A stretch of DNA of 5,347 nucleotides from Elusimicrobiota bacterium (GCA_028717525.1 JAQUNT010000200.1:1-5347); one strand, 5' to 3'. Positions 1-5,344 are shown, counted from the first letter of the stretch. Notes: generated by a model from the sequence alone, not told the origin. Program-made: numbers and translations.

Positions 1-1380
1 GGCCGCCCCGGCGGTGACGCTCGCGGTCATGAGGTTGGTGGTGATGTTCGAGGGGGCGAGTACGCCGAAGGTCAGCTGGGTGATCTTGCCCATGGCCCCG
101 ATGGGGGTGGTGTCGGTCTCTCCGGTGGCGCGGCAGGCCACGATGGCGAGCAGGAAGGTGGCGGCCACGGCCACCAGGCCCATCCACCAGGAGGTGCCGA
201 AGGTGAAGTAGAGCACCGCCATGCAGCCCAGGCCCGAGACGGCCAGGCCGGCGAGGAACCAGGAGGGGGGGACTTCGATGTCCGCCAGCTTGTCCTCGGA
301 CTTCGCGGCGCGGGGCATGAAGATGGCGGTGATTCCGGAGAGGGCCCGGAGCACGGTGCGCCACTGCAAGGCGAACATGAAGAGGCCCGAGGTGGCCATC
401 AGCGACGCTCCGGTCCAGGTGCTCCAGCGCACGATCTCGCGGAAGCCGAGCTTGGTCGAGTCGATGGCTCCGATGCTGGCCATCCAGGGCGCGAGCACGC
501 CGTAGTTGATGCAGGCGCCCAGGAGCATGGACCAGCCCACCTTCCAGCCGATGATGGCTCCGGCTGCGATCATGATGGTGGAAAGCTCCACGGAGATGGT
601 CAGCTTCTCCAAGGGGTAGTTGCCGATGCTCGCGGGGATCTTCAGCATGCCGGGAAGGGCCAAGGCCTTGGGAATGGCCGCGTCGCGCAGCCAGGCCACC
701 ACGCCGCCCACGGCCCCGGCGATGCCCAGGGACCTGGCCTTGTCGGCCGCGTCGGCGCCCTTGGTGTGCAGGCTCCGGAGGACCTCGGCCGCGGCGATGC
801 CGCTGGGGAACTTGAGCTGCTCCACGTTGATCATCTGCCGCTTCATGGGGATGGACATGCAGCAGCCCAGGCCGGCGAGGAACACGGTCCAGAAGGTCAG
901 AGGGACCCAGCCGATGTGATGCCCGGTGACCAGCAGGTAGGCCGCGATGGCGGAGGTCATGGTCCCGCCCGTGGAATAGCCCGCGGAGGAGGCCGCGGTC
1001 TGCATGCAGGTGTTCTCCAGGATGGTGAACTCGGACATGCTGGGCCTGAGGGCCTGCAGGATGCGGCAGATGGCGTAGGAGAGGATGCAGGCCGTGATGG
1101 CCACGCCCAGGCCCCAGCCGGTCTTGAGGCCCACGTAGATGTTGGAGAGGGACATGAAGGCGCCCAGCAGCGCCCCCATCACGACGGCGCGCCAGGTGAG
1201 CTGGGGCACGTCGCCCTTGTAGACGTGCTTGAGCCAATGCGCTTCGATCTGCTCGGGGGTGCGCTTGCTCTTGACTTCGGGGCTCTCCGGGTCCGGGAGC
1301 TCGGTGAACTCCTCGCCCATGGTCTCCAGGTGCGGCTCGTGGTGCTCGTGTTCCGGATGCGCGGGGCGCTTGTCTTTCAT
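1..1380 (-). CDS. OPT-family (oligopeptide / metal-chelate) transporter, N-terminal 460 residues, cut by window edge
   Basis: This integral inner-membrane transporter belongs to the OPT superfamily, whose members import small peptides or metal chelates, usually with protons. The substrate cannot be read from the sequence. Family-type motifs appear in order: SLSNIYVGLKTGW (residues 77-89), ILENTCMQTAASSAGY (120-135), EQLKFPSGIAAAEVL (187-201) and ATGETDTTPIGAMGKITQL (418-436), the last followed by FGVLAPSNITTNLMTA. Hydrophobic spans alternate with short loops throughout (for example 64-82, 90-108, 140-152, 160-178, 217-231, 268-288, 374-394, 399-417). The first 60 residues are hydrophilic, with a His-rich patch HPEHEHHEPH at 8-17. 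The ATG at 1380 is chosen because AGGAG lies five bases upstream and the family similarity begins soon after. The frame is open to base 1, so the C-terminal part lies outside the window; family members are usually about 550-700 residues. It is divergent from the gene at 1524. Family assignment is firm from motifs; substrate is unknown. Confidence 0.93.
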   Translation of the reverse strand, partial: MKDKRPAHPEHEHHEPHLETMGEEFTELPDPESPEVKSKRTPEQIEAHWLKHVYKGDVPQLTWRAVVMGALLGAFMSLSNIYVGLKTGWGLGVAITACILSYAICRILQALRPSMSEFTILENTCMQTAASSAGYSTGGTMTSAIAAYLLVTGHHIGWVPLTFWTVFLAGLGCCMSIPMKRQMINVEQLKFPSGIAAAEVLRSLHTKGADAADKARSLGIAGAVGGVVAWLRDAAIPKALALPGMLKIPASIGNYPLEKLTISVELSTIMIAAGAIIGWKVGWSMLLGACINYGVLAPWMASIGAIDSTKLGFREIVRWSTWTGASLMATSGLFMFALQWRTVLRALSGITAIFMPRAAKSEDKLADIEVPPSWFLAGLAVSGLGCMAVLYFTFGTSWWMGLVAVAATFLLAIVACRATGETDTTPIGAMGKITQLTFGVLAPSNITTNLMTASVTAGAA

Positions 1381-1385
1381 GGGTT

Positions 1386-1415
1386 CTCCTGGGGCGGCAA
1401 AGCCCTGAGATTATA
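1386..1415 (-). promoter_or_regulatory. Promoter -10 and Shine-Dalgarno site of the OPT transporter gene
   Basis: Read on the minus strand, a perfect TATAAT lies at 1410-1415. A start of transcription about seven bases on, near 1403, would give a leader of roughly 22 bases. AGGAG follows at 1386-1390, five bases before the ATG. A weak -35 candidate, TTGTGT (1435-1440, spacer 19), falls inside the left arm of the neighbouring palindrome, so anything binding that palindrome could block this promoter. The -10 and SD are seen directly; the regulatory consequence is inferred. Confidence 0.7.
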
Positions 1416-1431
1416 GTCGATTTGGGATTGG

Positions 1432-1471
1432 GGGACACAAGACTTAATCCGGGAATTAGGTCTTGTGTCCC
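1432..1471. repeat. Long GGGACAC-ended palindrome between divergent promoters
   Basis: The arms GGGACACAAGAC (1432-1443) and GTCTTGTGTCCC (1460-1471) are perfectly complementary over 12 bp. Pairing continues inward through TTAAT/ATTAG with one G-T pair, giving a 17-bp stem and a 6-base loop (1449-1454). It is AT-richer than its surroundings. It sits upstream of the TTGACA of the rightward gene and overlaps the -35 region of the leftward gene. No T-run follows it, so it is not an ordinary terminator. Hairpins of this size with GGGACA ends occur as dispersed REP-like elements mobilised by Y1 (RAYT) transposases in many genomes. An operator for a dimeric regulator is the alternative. One copy cannot decide between them. 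Confidence 0.8.
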
Positions 1472-1488
1472 TGGATTCGGGAGGGCCC

Positions 1489-1517
1489 TTGACAGGCTGC
1501 GCCGGCCTTTTTACACT
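1489..1517 (+). promoter_or_regulatory. Sigma70-type promoter of the secreted-hydrolase gene, leaderless geometry
   Basis: A perfect -35 TTGACA (1489-1494) is followed by a 17-base spacer and the -10 TACACT (1512-1517, four of six consensus bases). The -10 ends seven bases before the A of the ATG at 1524, so transcription should begin at or within a base of the start codon. No purine-rich Shine-Dalgarno sequence lies between the -10 and the ATG, which agrees with a leaderless message. Confidence 0.7.
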
Positions 1518-1523
1518 CCAGGT

Positions 1524-2555
1524 ATGCTCTGGTCCGCGCTGCTGGCCCTGGGCGCAGCCTCCCTGCAGGCCGCCGGCTTCGAGGCCGAGCGTTCCGCGGC
1601 CGCGCTGGGCTTCGGCGGCCTGCCAGCCCTGCCGCGCATCCAGGTCGCGGCCGGGCCCGTCCCCGGAGGGCGGCTCCCGCAGATCCGCTCCGCCCTGGAT
1701 TTCAGCGGCGTGCACTGGCCGGAGGGGCTGACCGAGGCGGATCGCGCCGCCTTCGAGGTGGCGCTCAACATCTCGGGCAGCTTCGAGGGCAACGAGGGCT
1801 GGGTCAACCTCAGCAACGATTTTGATGGGCAAGGCCTGAGCCTGGGCCTGCTCAACCAGTGCCTGGGCCAGGGCAGCCTGCAGCCCCTGCTGCTGAGCCT
1901 GCGCCAGGGCCATCCGGAGACCATGGACGTGATCTTCAGCTCCGACCATCTCAAGAGCCTCTCCGGCATGCTCGACAGCTGGCAGAGCGCCTCCGGCGCC
2001 GAGGCCCGCTCGGGCGCGCCCGAGCGGCGGTCTTGGCTCGACGAGCCGGTCGCGGCGATGCGGGCCGCCGGGCCCAGCCCGGACGAGGCCAGCGTGGCCT
2101 GGGCGGAGAAGAACCTCTACAGCGACGGCGGCAAGACCTTCGACCCGGTCTGGAAGGCGGAGTTCATCGCCCTGGCCGGCAACCCGGAGTACGTCACCCT
2201 GCAGATCCAAGCCGCCCTGGGCTACCACGATAAGGCCGTCGCCTACCAGTCCCGGGTGGGCGTGCGCGAGCTGCGCGCCTACCTGATGCTCTTCGACGTG
2301 GTGGTGCAGAACGGGGGGCTCTACCCCGACGATCTCGACGACTACGCGGCCTACGTGAAGGCCAACCCGCACGCCAAGAGCGCCCAGAAGCTCCAGAAGC
2401 TCCTGGCCCTGCGCCTGCGCCACGTGCGGCCGAAGTACGTCGCGGACGTGCGCTCCCGCAAGAGCGCCATCATCGCGGGCACCGGCTTCGTGCACGGAGC
2501 CAAGCGCGACCTGCCGGCCGAGTACGGCTACGACCCGCTCCTGGTCTACCGATGA
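1524..2555 (+). CDS. Exported lysozyme/chitosanase-like hydrolase (putative cell-wall or polysaccharide glycosidase)
   Basis: This 343-residue protein has a hydrophobic N-terminus (residues 1-17, possible cleavage near SLQAA/GF), so it is probably exported. The signal lacks the usual positive charge near its start. The core has SFEGN (86-90), NDFDGQGLSLGLL (98-110) and GQGSLQPLL (115-123), then LMLFDVVVQNGGL (254-266) and VRSRKSAIIAGTGFVHG (309-325). I recall this arrangement from a family of bacterial and phage lysozyme-superfamily proteins. It also resembles GH46 chitosanases, where a Glu is followed by a DGRG-type segment; by analogy Glu88 would be the catalytic acid and Asp99 or Asp101 a partner. 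The usual LQWN before GQGS reads LNQC here. The ATG at 1422 is in frame but would read through the palindrome and both promoter boxes, so 1524 is preferred; no in-frame GTG or TTG is seen between them. Its stop overlaps the next start as ATGA, so the two are co-transcribed. Export is likely; the enzyme class is moderate, resting on recalled motifs. Confidence 0.7.
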   Translation: MLWSALLALGAASLQAAGFEAERSAAALGFGGLPALPRIQVAAGPVPGGRLPQIRSALDFSGVHWPEGLTEADRAAFEVALNISGSFEGNEGWVNLSNDFDGQGLSLGLLNQCLGQGSLQPLLLSLRQGHPETMDVIFSSDHLKSLSGMLDSWQSASGAEARSGAPERRSWLDEPVAAMRAAGPSPDEASVAWAEKNLYSDGGKTFDPVWKAEFIALAGNPEYVTLQIQAALGYHDKAVAYQSRVGVRELRAYLMLFDVVVQNGGLYPDDLDDYAAYVKANPHAKSAQKLQKLLALRLRHVRPKYVADVRSRKSAIIAGTGFVHGAKRDLPAEYGYDPLLVYR

Positions 2556-2806
2556 AGCCATCCAGCCCCCTGCGCCGCCTCCGGGACCGGGTCCTGGACG
2601 GCCTAGGGCTGCGCCCCTGGGCGGTCCGCCCGGGCGGCACGGGAGCCCTGCTCATCCCGCCGGCCGAGGAGACCCGGGCCAGCGTGGCCCGGTTCCGGGA
2701 GGCCGCGGAGCGGTACTTCCTGCTGGATTTCACCTGGGAGCGCTTCGCCGGGGGCCGCCTCCTGCTCTCCCGCGCCCGGGCCGCCCGGCGCCGCCGGCGC
2801 AAGTGA
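2552..2806 (+). CDS. Small basic protein of unknown function, coupled to the exported hydrolase
   Basis: I do not recognise this 84-residue protein. It starts within the stop codon of the gene upstream (ATGA overlap), which indicates translational coupling and one operon. It has no signal peptide or membrane span. An Arg-rich start (residues 8-13, RRLRDR), a middle with mixed helix-forming sequence (38-57) and an aromatic patch YFLLDFTWERF (55-65) lead to an extremely basic tail, RARAARRRRRK (74-84). The tail could bind nucleic acid or acidic polymers, but this is only inference. The codons have the strong G/C third-position preference of the neighbours, and the start/stop overlap favours a real gene rather than a chance ORF. 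The next gene has its own promoter, so the operon probably ends here. Confidence 0.65.
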   Translation: MKPSSPLRRLRDRVLDGLGLRPWAVRPGGTGALLIPPAEETRASVARFREAAERYFLLDFTWERFAGGRLLLSRARAARRRRRK

Positions 2807-2840
2807 TCGGCCCGGCGGACCTGCGCAAACCCGCGCGGAT

Positions 2841-2880
2841 TGGTATAATAGGGACGGCGTTCTAGAGCGGAATCCGGAGG
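2841..2880 (+). promoter_or_regulatory. Extended -10 promoter and Shine-Dalgarno site for the ferredoxin gene
   Basis: TGGTATAAT at 2841-2849 is an extended -10: TG, one base, then a perfect TATAAT at 2844-2849. No good -35 lies 16-18 bases upstream, which is usual for extended -10 promoters. Transcription would start near 2856, leaving about 31 bases of leader. GGAGG at 2876-2880 sits six bases before the ATG at 2887. The AT-rich box stands out in the 80-base gap after the basic-protein gene. Confidence 0.75.
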
Positions 2881-2886
2881 AATTCA

Positions 2887-3060
2887 ATGGCTTACAAGAT
2901 CAGCGAGAAGTGCAACGCGTGCGGGACCTGCTTTGAGACCTGCCCGTCCGAGGCCATCATCAAGGGCGAGAAGCAGTACAAGATCGACGGGGAAAAGTGC
3001 ATCGACTGCGCCGCCTGCGAGTCGGCCTGCCCCGAAGGTGCCATCGCCGCCGGAACCTAA
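2887..3060 (+). CDS. 2[4Fe-4S] bacterial-type ferredoxin
   Basis: This 57-residue cytoplasmic electron carrier has two cluster-binding motifs of the form CxxCxxCxxxCP. The cysteines are 9, 12, 15 and 19 and then 38, 41, 44 and 48. As in clostridial ferredoxins, the first three Cys of each motif and the last Cys of the other would hold each cluster, giving two low-potential [4Fe-4S] centres. Length matches the classic 55-60 residue type, without the extra loop or C-terminal helix of the Alvin (Allochromatium) form. The start has a strong SD (GGAGG) and its own extended -10 promoter, so it is probably expressed as a single gene and at good level. Its partner enzyme is not in the cluster. The radical SAM gene at 3620-5326 needs an electron donor, as such enzymes do, but lies in another transcription unit. 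The stop is three bases from the stop of the opposing glycosyltransferase remnant. Confidence 0.97.
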   Translation: MAYKISEKCNACGTCFETCPSEAIIKGEKQYKIDGEKCIDCAACESACPEGAIAAGT

Positions 3061-3102
3061 GACCTATCTGCGCCCGTCGTTGGGCTGCTTGTGGACCGCG
3101 GT

Positions 3103-3127
3103 GTCCCTCAGGCTTCGCCTGGGGGAC
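3103..3127. repeat. Stable hairpin inside the glycosyltransferase remnant, 42 bases after the ferredoxin stop
   Basis: The arms 3103-3113 and 3117-3127 pair over 11 bp, with one T-G pair, around a TTC loop. On the plus strand the hairpin follows the ferredoxin stop and could protect or end that transcript, but no T-run follows, so a canonical intrinsic terminator is not supported. It also encodes the KSPRRSLRDTA segment of the remnant on the minus strand. Confidence 0.55.
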
Positions 3128-3290
3128 TTCGCCATCTCCCCAAGCACCCCTAGGAACTCCCCGAAGCCGTAGAGGTAGAACTTCCGGCCCGAGCTGACGT
3201 GCGGGGTCTCGGCAAGGATGACGAAGCCGAGGCCCTGCCTCTTGTCCCAGCCGAAATCGATCAGCGAGCCGCCTCCGACGAGGCGGCCGC

Positions 3291-3324
3291 CGCGCGCGCG
3301 CTGCGCGGGCCGCCCGCGCGCAGC
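3291..3324. repeat. CG-alternating run and GC-only palindrome at the glycosyltransferase break point
   Basis: A run of CG steps (3291-3301) leads into GCTGCGCG (3300-3307) and its exact complement CGCGCAGC (3317-3324). With a two-base bulge the stem extends to GCTGCGCGGGC. The segment is almost entirely G and C and lies exactly where the glycosyltransferase reading frame is lost. Hairpins of this kind promote deletion by replication slippage; they also cause sequencing and assembly faults. Confidence 0.65.
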
Positions 3325-3376
3325 TTCTCCTCGTTGAAAGCCGGCACGATGATGGAGAGCCTCATGGACGCAGACA

Positions 3377-3386
3377 TGGTATCATA
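3377..3386. promoter_or_regulatory. Symmetric, possibly bidirectional -10 element
   Basis: On the plus strand TGGTATCAT (3377-3385) is an extended -10 ending eight bases before the ATG at 3393, so the rightward transcript should be leaderless or nearly so. No SD is present. The same bases read on the minus strand give TATGAT (3386-3381), placing a leftward start near 3374, just before the ATG at 3365 of the glycosyltransferase remnant. No convincing -35 is seen for either direction. Symmetric TATNATA -10 elements are known to fire both ways. Confidence 0.6.
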
Positions 3387-3392
3387 GCGGGC

Positions 3393-3623
3393 ATGGACCT
3401 GCAGGGGCTCGTCAGCGGCATGTCGGGCTGGAACATCGTCGGCAACCTGCTCTTCTCCGGCCTGGGCTTCGTGGCTCTCATGTTCGGCCGGAGGCAGGGG
3501 CGCTTCCAGCCCATGGCGCTCGGCGCCGCGCTCATGCTCTTCCCCTATTTCGTCTCCAGCACGGCTTTGATGTTCGCGGTCGGGACGGCCCTGAGCGCCG
3601 CGGCCTTCTTCTTGCGCGACTAG
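3393..3623 (+). CDS. Small integral membrane protein of unknown function
   Basis: This 76-residue protein is almost entirely hydrophobic, with spans at about residues 13-32, 41-56 and 57-73. The first two are joined by a short charged loop, GRRQGRFQP (32-40), that should face the cytoplasm. It ends in FFLRD. The arrangement (NIVGNLLFSGLGFVALMFG, basic loop, ALMLFPYFVSS) resembles a common class of short, uncharacterised bacterial membrane proteins. I can give no function. The ATG at 3393 is preferred because the extended -10 TGGTATCAT ends eight bases upstream; there is no SD. The gene faces away from the glycosyltransferase remnant and converges with the radical SAM gene, sharing CTAG at the stop. 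Confidence 0.8.
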   Translation: MDLQGLVSGMSGWNIVGNLLFSGLGFVALMFGRRQGRFQPMALGAALMLFPYFVSSTALMFAVGTALSAAAFFLRD

Positions 3624-5326
3624 CCGCCGCCGCGCGCCCGGCGGGCGGGCTGGCCCCGGCCCTCGGCCAGGATGCCGTGCTGGCGCAGCCTTTCCGCGTC
3701 CGTGCGAGCCACCTTGATGCGCCGCCCCTCGGGGTCTATCCCCGCGAAATACATCGCCGTAGCCACCGTGCCGGACGCCGGGATGAAGCACTGCACCTGC
3801 CGCGGCTTCCAGCCCCGCGTCCTCAGCCACGACGCCAGAGCCCGCATGTCCGAGTCCGTGCAGCCCGGGAAGGCGGACATGAGATAGGGAACCACGTACT
3901 GCTCCTTGCCCGCGGCCTGCGATTCCCTCTCGAACAGGGACAGGAAGCGTTCGAAGACCCGGAAGGAAGGCTTGCGCATCAGCGCCAGCACGGCCTCGGA
4001 GGAATGCTCGGGCGCCAGCTTCAACTGGCCGCCCGTGAACTCCGCGGCCAGAGCCTGGGCATAGTCCGGACAGCGCAAAGCCAGGTCGTGGCGCACCCCG
4101 CTGGCCACGCGCAGATGCTTCACGCCGGGAACGGATCTCAAGGAACGGAGCAGGGAAAGCAGGCCCGCCTGATCGTCCTGGAAGTGCGGGCAGATCGAAG
4201 GAGTCAGACAGGAGGAGCGCCGGCACGCCTTCGGCTCGCTGGCGCAGCGCGCGCCCCACATGTTCGCGCTCGGACCTCCCAGGTCCGTCACGGAACCGTC
4301 CCAGTCCGGACGGCGCGCGAGCTCGGCCGCCTCGGCCAAGAGCGACTGCCGGCTGCGCGAGGCGATCTGCCGTCCTTGGTGCAGGGCCAGGGCGCAGAAA
4401 GAGCAGCCGCCCGCGCAGCCCCGATGCGCCGTGAGGCTCGAGCGGATCATCTCCACCGCGGGGATCGCTTGGCGATAGGAAGGGTGGGCCAGCCGGGTGA
4501 AGGGCAAGGCATAGAGACGGTCCAACTCTTCGGTCGCTAAAGGCTCGGCCGGGGGGGCGAAGACCACGGCGCGCTGCGCGTGCGCCTGCAGGGCCCAACT
4601 GCCCGAGCGCATCTGGGCTTCCAGGGCCAAGGTGGCCGCCATGAGCTTCTTCGGTTCGGTCTGGATCTCCTCATAGGAGGGCAGGCGCGCGCAGGCCGCG
4701 GCTTCCGGGACGTCGGCCGGGCCGCCCATGAAGGCGGTCCCGGCTATGCCGCGCGCGTCCTCGCCGCGGTCCAAGCGGCGGGCCAGCTCCGAGACGGCGC
4801 GCTCGCCCATGCCGTAGACCAGGAGGTCGGCCTTGGAGTCGAGCAGGATGGAACGCCGCAGGGAGTCGCTCCAGAAGTCGTAGTGCGCGGCCCGGCGCAG
4901 GGAGGCCTCGATGCCTCCCAGGACCACGGGCAGGCCCGGGAAGGCGCGCCGCAGCAGGCCGGCGTAGACGATGGCCGCGCGGTTGGGCCGCGCGCCCGCG
5001 GCCCCGCCCGGGGTGTAGGCGTCGTCCGAGCGCTTCTTGCGGAAGGCCGTGTAGTGGGCCAGCATGGAGTCCAGCGCCCCGGCGCTGGCGCCTGCGAAGA
5101 GGCGCGGCCGTCCCAGGCGCGCCACGTCGTCCGGGCGGTCCCAGCGGGGCTGGGCCACGATCCCCACGCGCCAGCCTTGGGAGCGGAGCCAGCGCCCGAG
5201 CAGGGGCGCGCCGAAGGCGGGATGGTCCACGTAGGCGTCCCCGGTCACCAGGAGGATGTCGATCTCGGTCCAGCCCAAGCCCGCCATCTCCGCCCGGGTC
5301 ATGGGCAGGAAGCCCGGGGCGCTCAT
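3620..5326 (-). CDS. ygiQ: YgiQ-family (UPF0313) radical SAM protein
   Basis: This is a 568-residue cytoplasmic iron-sulfur protein of the YgiQ family, whose reaction is unknown. The N-terminal region has DILLVTGDAYVDHPAFGAPL (23-42), VVLGGIEASLRR (134-145) and YDFWSD (149-154), typical of this family and fitting a B12-binding-like fold. The radical SAM motif CAGGCSFC gives Cys304, Cys308 and Cys311 for the [4Fe-4S] cluster that splits S-adenosylmethionine. The family's second Cys-rich segment follows, with Cys361, Cys368, Cys373 and Cys379 (CxxxxCLTPSICPH), perhaps another metal site. LKLAPEHSSEAVL (436-448), PYLMSAFPGCT (480-490) and GTVATAMYFAGIDP (519-532) complete the family pattern. Residue 513 in VQCFIP is Cys, where I recall Asp or another residue. 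It is shorter than the E. coli protein, mainly at the C-terminus, but no domain seems absent. The family usually begins FLPMTRxEM, so the ATG at 5326 is right; M9 (5302) is unlikely. Family membership is secure. Confidence 0.95.
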   Translation of the reverse strand: MSAPGFLPMTRAEMAGLGWTEIDILLVTGDAYVDHPAFGAPLLGRWLRSQGWRVGIVAQPRWDRPDDVARLGRPRLFAGASAGALDSMLAHYTAFRKKRSDDAYTPGGAAGARPNRAAIVYAGLLRRAFPGLPVVLGGIEASLRRAAHYDFWSDSLRRSILLDSKADLLVYGMGERAVSELARRLDRGEDARGIAGTAFMGGPADVPEAAACARLPSYEEIQTEPKKLMAATLALEAQMRSGSWALQAHAQRAVVFAPPAEPLATEELDRLYALPFTRLAHPSYRQAIPAVEMIRSSLTAHRGCAGGCSFCALALHQGRQIASRSRQSLLAEAAELARRPDWDGSVTDLGGPSANMWGARCASEPKACRRSSCLTPSICPHFQDDQAGLLSLLRSLRSVPGVKHLRVASGVRHDLALRCPDYAQALAAEFTGGQLKLAPEHSSEAVLALMRKPSFRVFERFLSLFERESQAAGKEQYVVPYLMSAFPGCTDSDMRALASWLRTRGWKPRQVQCFIPASGTVATAMYFAGIDPEGRRIKVARTDAERLRQHGILAEGRGQPARRARGGG

Positions 5327-5335
5327 AGGGGGGGC

Positions 5336-5344
5336 TCTCCCCTC
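5336..5344 (-). promoter_or_regulatory. Shine-Dalgarno site of the ygiQ-type gene
   Basis: Minus-strand GAGGGGAGA lies nine bases before the ATG at 5326, with a C-rich spacer. It supports the chosen start. The promoter, or an upstream operon partner, would lie beyond the right edge. Confidence 0.6.

Larger units (their letters stand above)
3064..3365 (-). pseudogene. Family 2 glycosyltransferase remnant with internal deletion and frameshift
   Basis: The minus strand opens with MRLSIIVPAFNEEKL (from 3365; an earlier in-frame ATG is at 3377), the standard start of a GT2 glycosyltransferase that binds a nucleotide sugar. That frame then turns into Arg/Ala/Ser-rich nonsense and stops at 3261-3263. 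A second frame (codons 3067-3291, stop TAG 3064-3066) carries a piece with GGRLVGGGSLIDF, then GLGFVILAETP, SSGRKFYLYGFGEFLG and a final DGRR. These match, as I recall, the middle and C-terminal end of the same GT2 subfamily, whose members end in ...YDGRR. The VVVDDGS-type nucleotide-binding loop, the DxD-type metal site and the acceptor-side region are missing. About 90 recognisable residues remain of the usual 220-250. The product cannot be active. No functional start is seen for the second piece. GT2 origin of the N-terminus is strong; that of the C-terminal piece is good but from memory. Confidence 0.78.

Noticed and set aside
766..1416. 216-residue plus-strand frame opposite the OPT gene
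   Set aside because: It is Gly/His/Asp/Ala-rich with no motif and is the complement of a clearly conserved transporter sequence.
1432..1471. Palindrome as an intrinsic terminator
   Set aside because: It lies between two divergent starts, with no gene ending on either side and no T-run.
1422..1523. Upstream in-frame ATG extending the exported hydrolase by 34 residues
   Set aside because: It would translate the palindrome and the TTGACA/TACACT promoter and place the signal peptide 34 residues inside the protein. It would supply positive charges before the hydrophobic stretch, so I keep it as a minor alternative only.
1377..2561. 394-residue open frame on the minus strand, opposite the exported hydrolase
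   Set aside because: It is a GC-driven antisense shadow. The translation is low-complexity (Ala/Gly/Leu/Val/Gln-rich) without domain motifs, runs through the palindrome and both promoters, and overlaps a gene with a signal peptide and recognisable motifs.
2933..3197. Plus-strand frames overlapping the ferredoxin end and the glycosyltransferase remnant
   Set aside because: They are out of frame with the ferredoxin, are Pro/Arg/Ser-rich, and have no SD or family motif.
3677..4540. 287-residue plus-strand frame opposite the ygiQ-type gene
   Set aside because: It is Arg/Gln/Gly/Ala-rich shadow sequence. The minus-strand protein has the full YgiQ motif set.
3261..4598. 445-residue minus-strand frame ending in the glycosyltransferase N-terminus
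   Set aside because: Its first ~400 residues lie in the wrong frame of the ygiQ-type gene and opposite the small membrane protein. Only the last part, from 3377, is genuine GT2 sequence.
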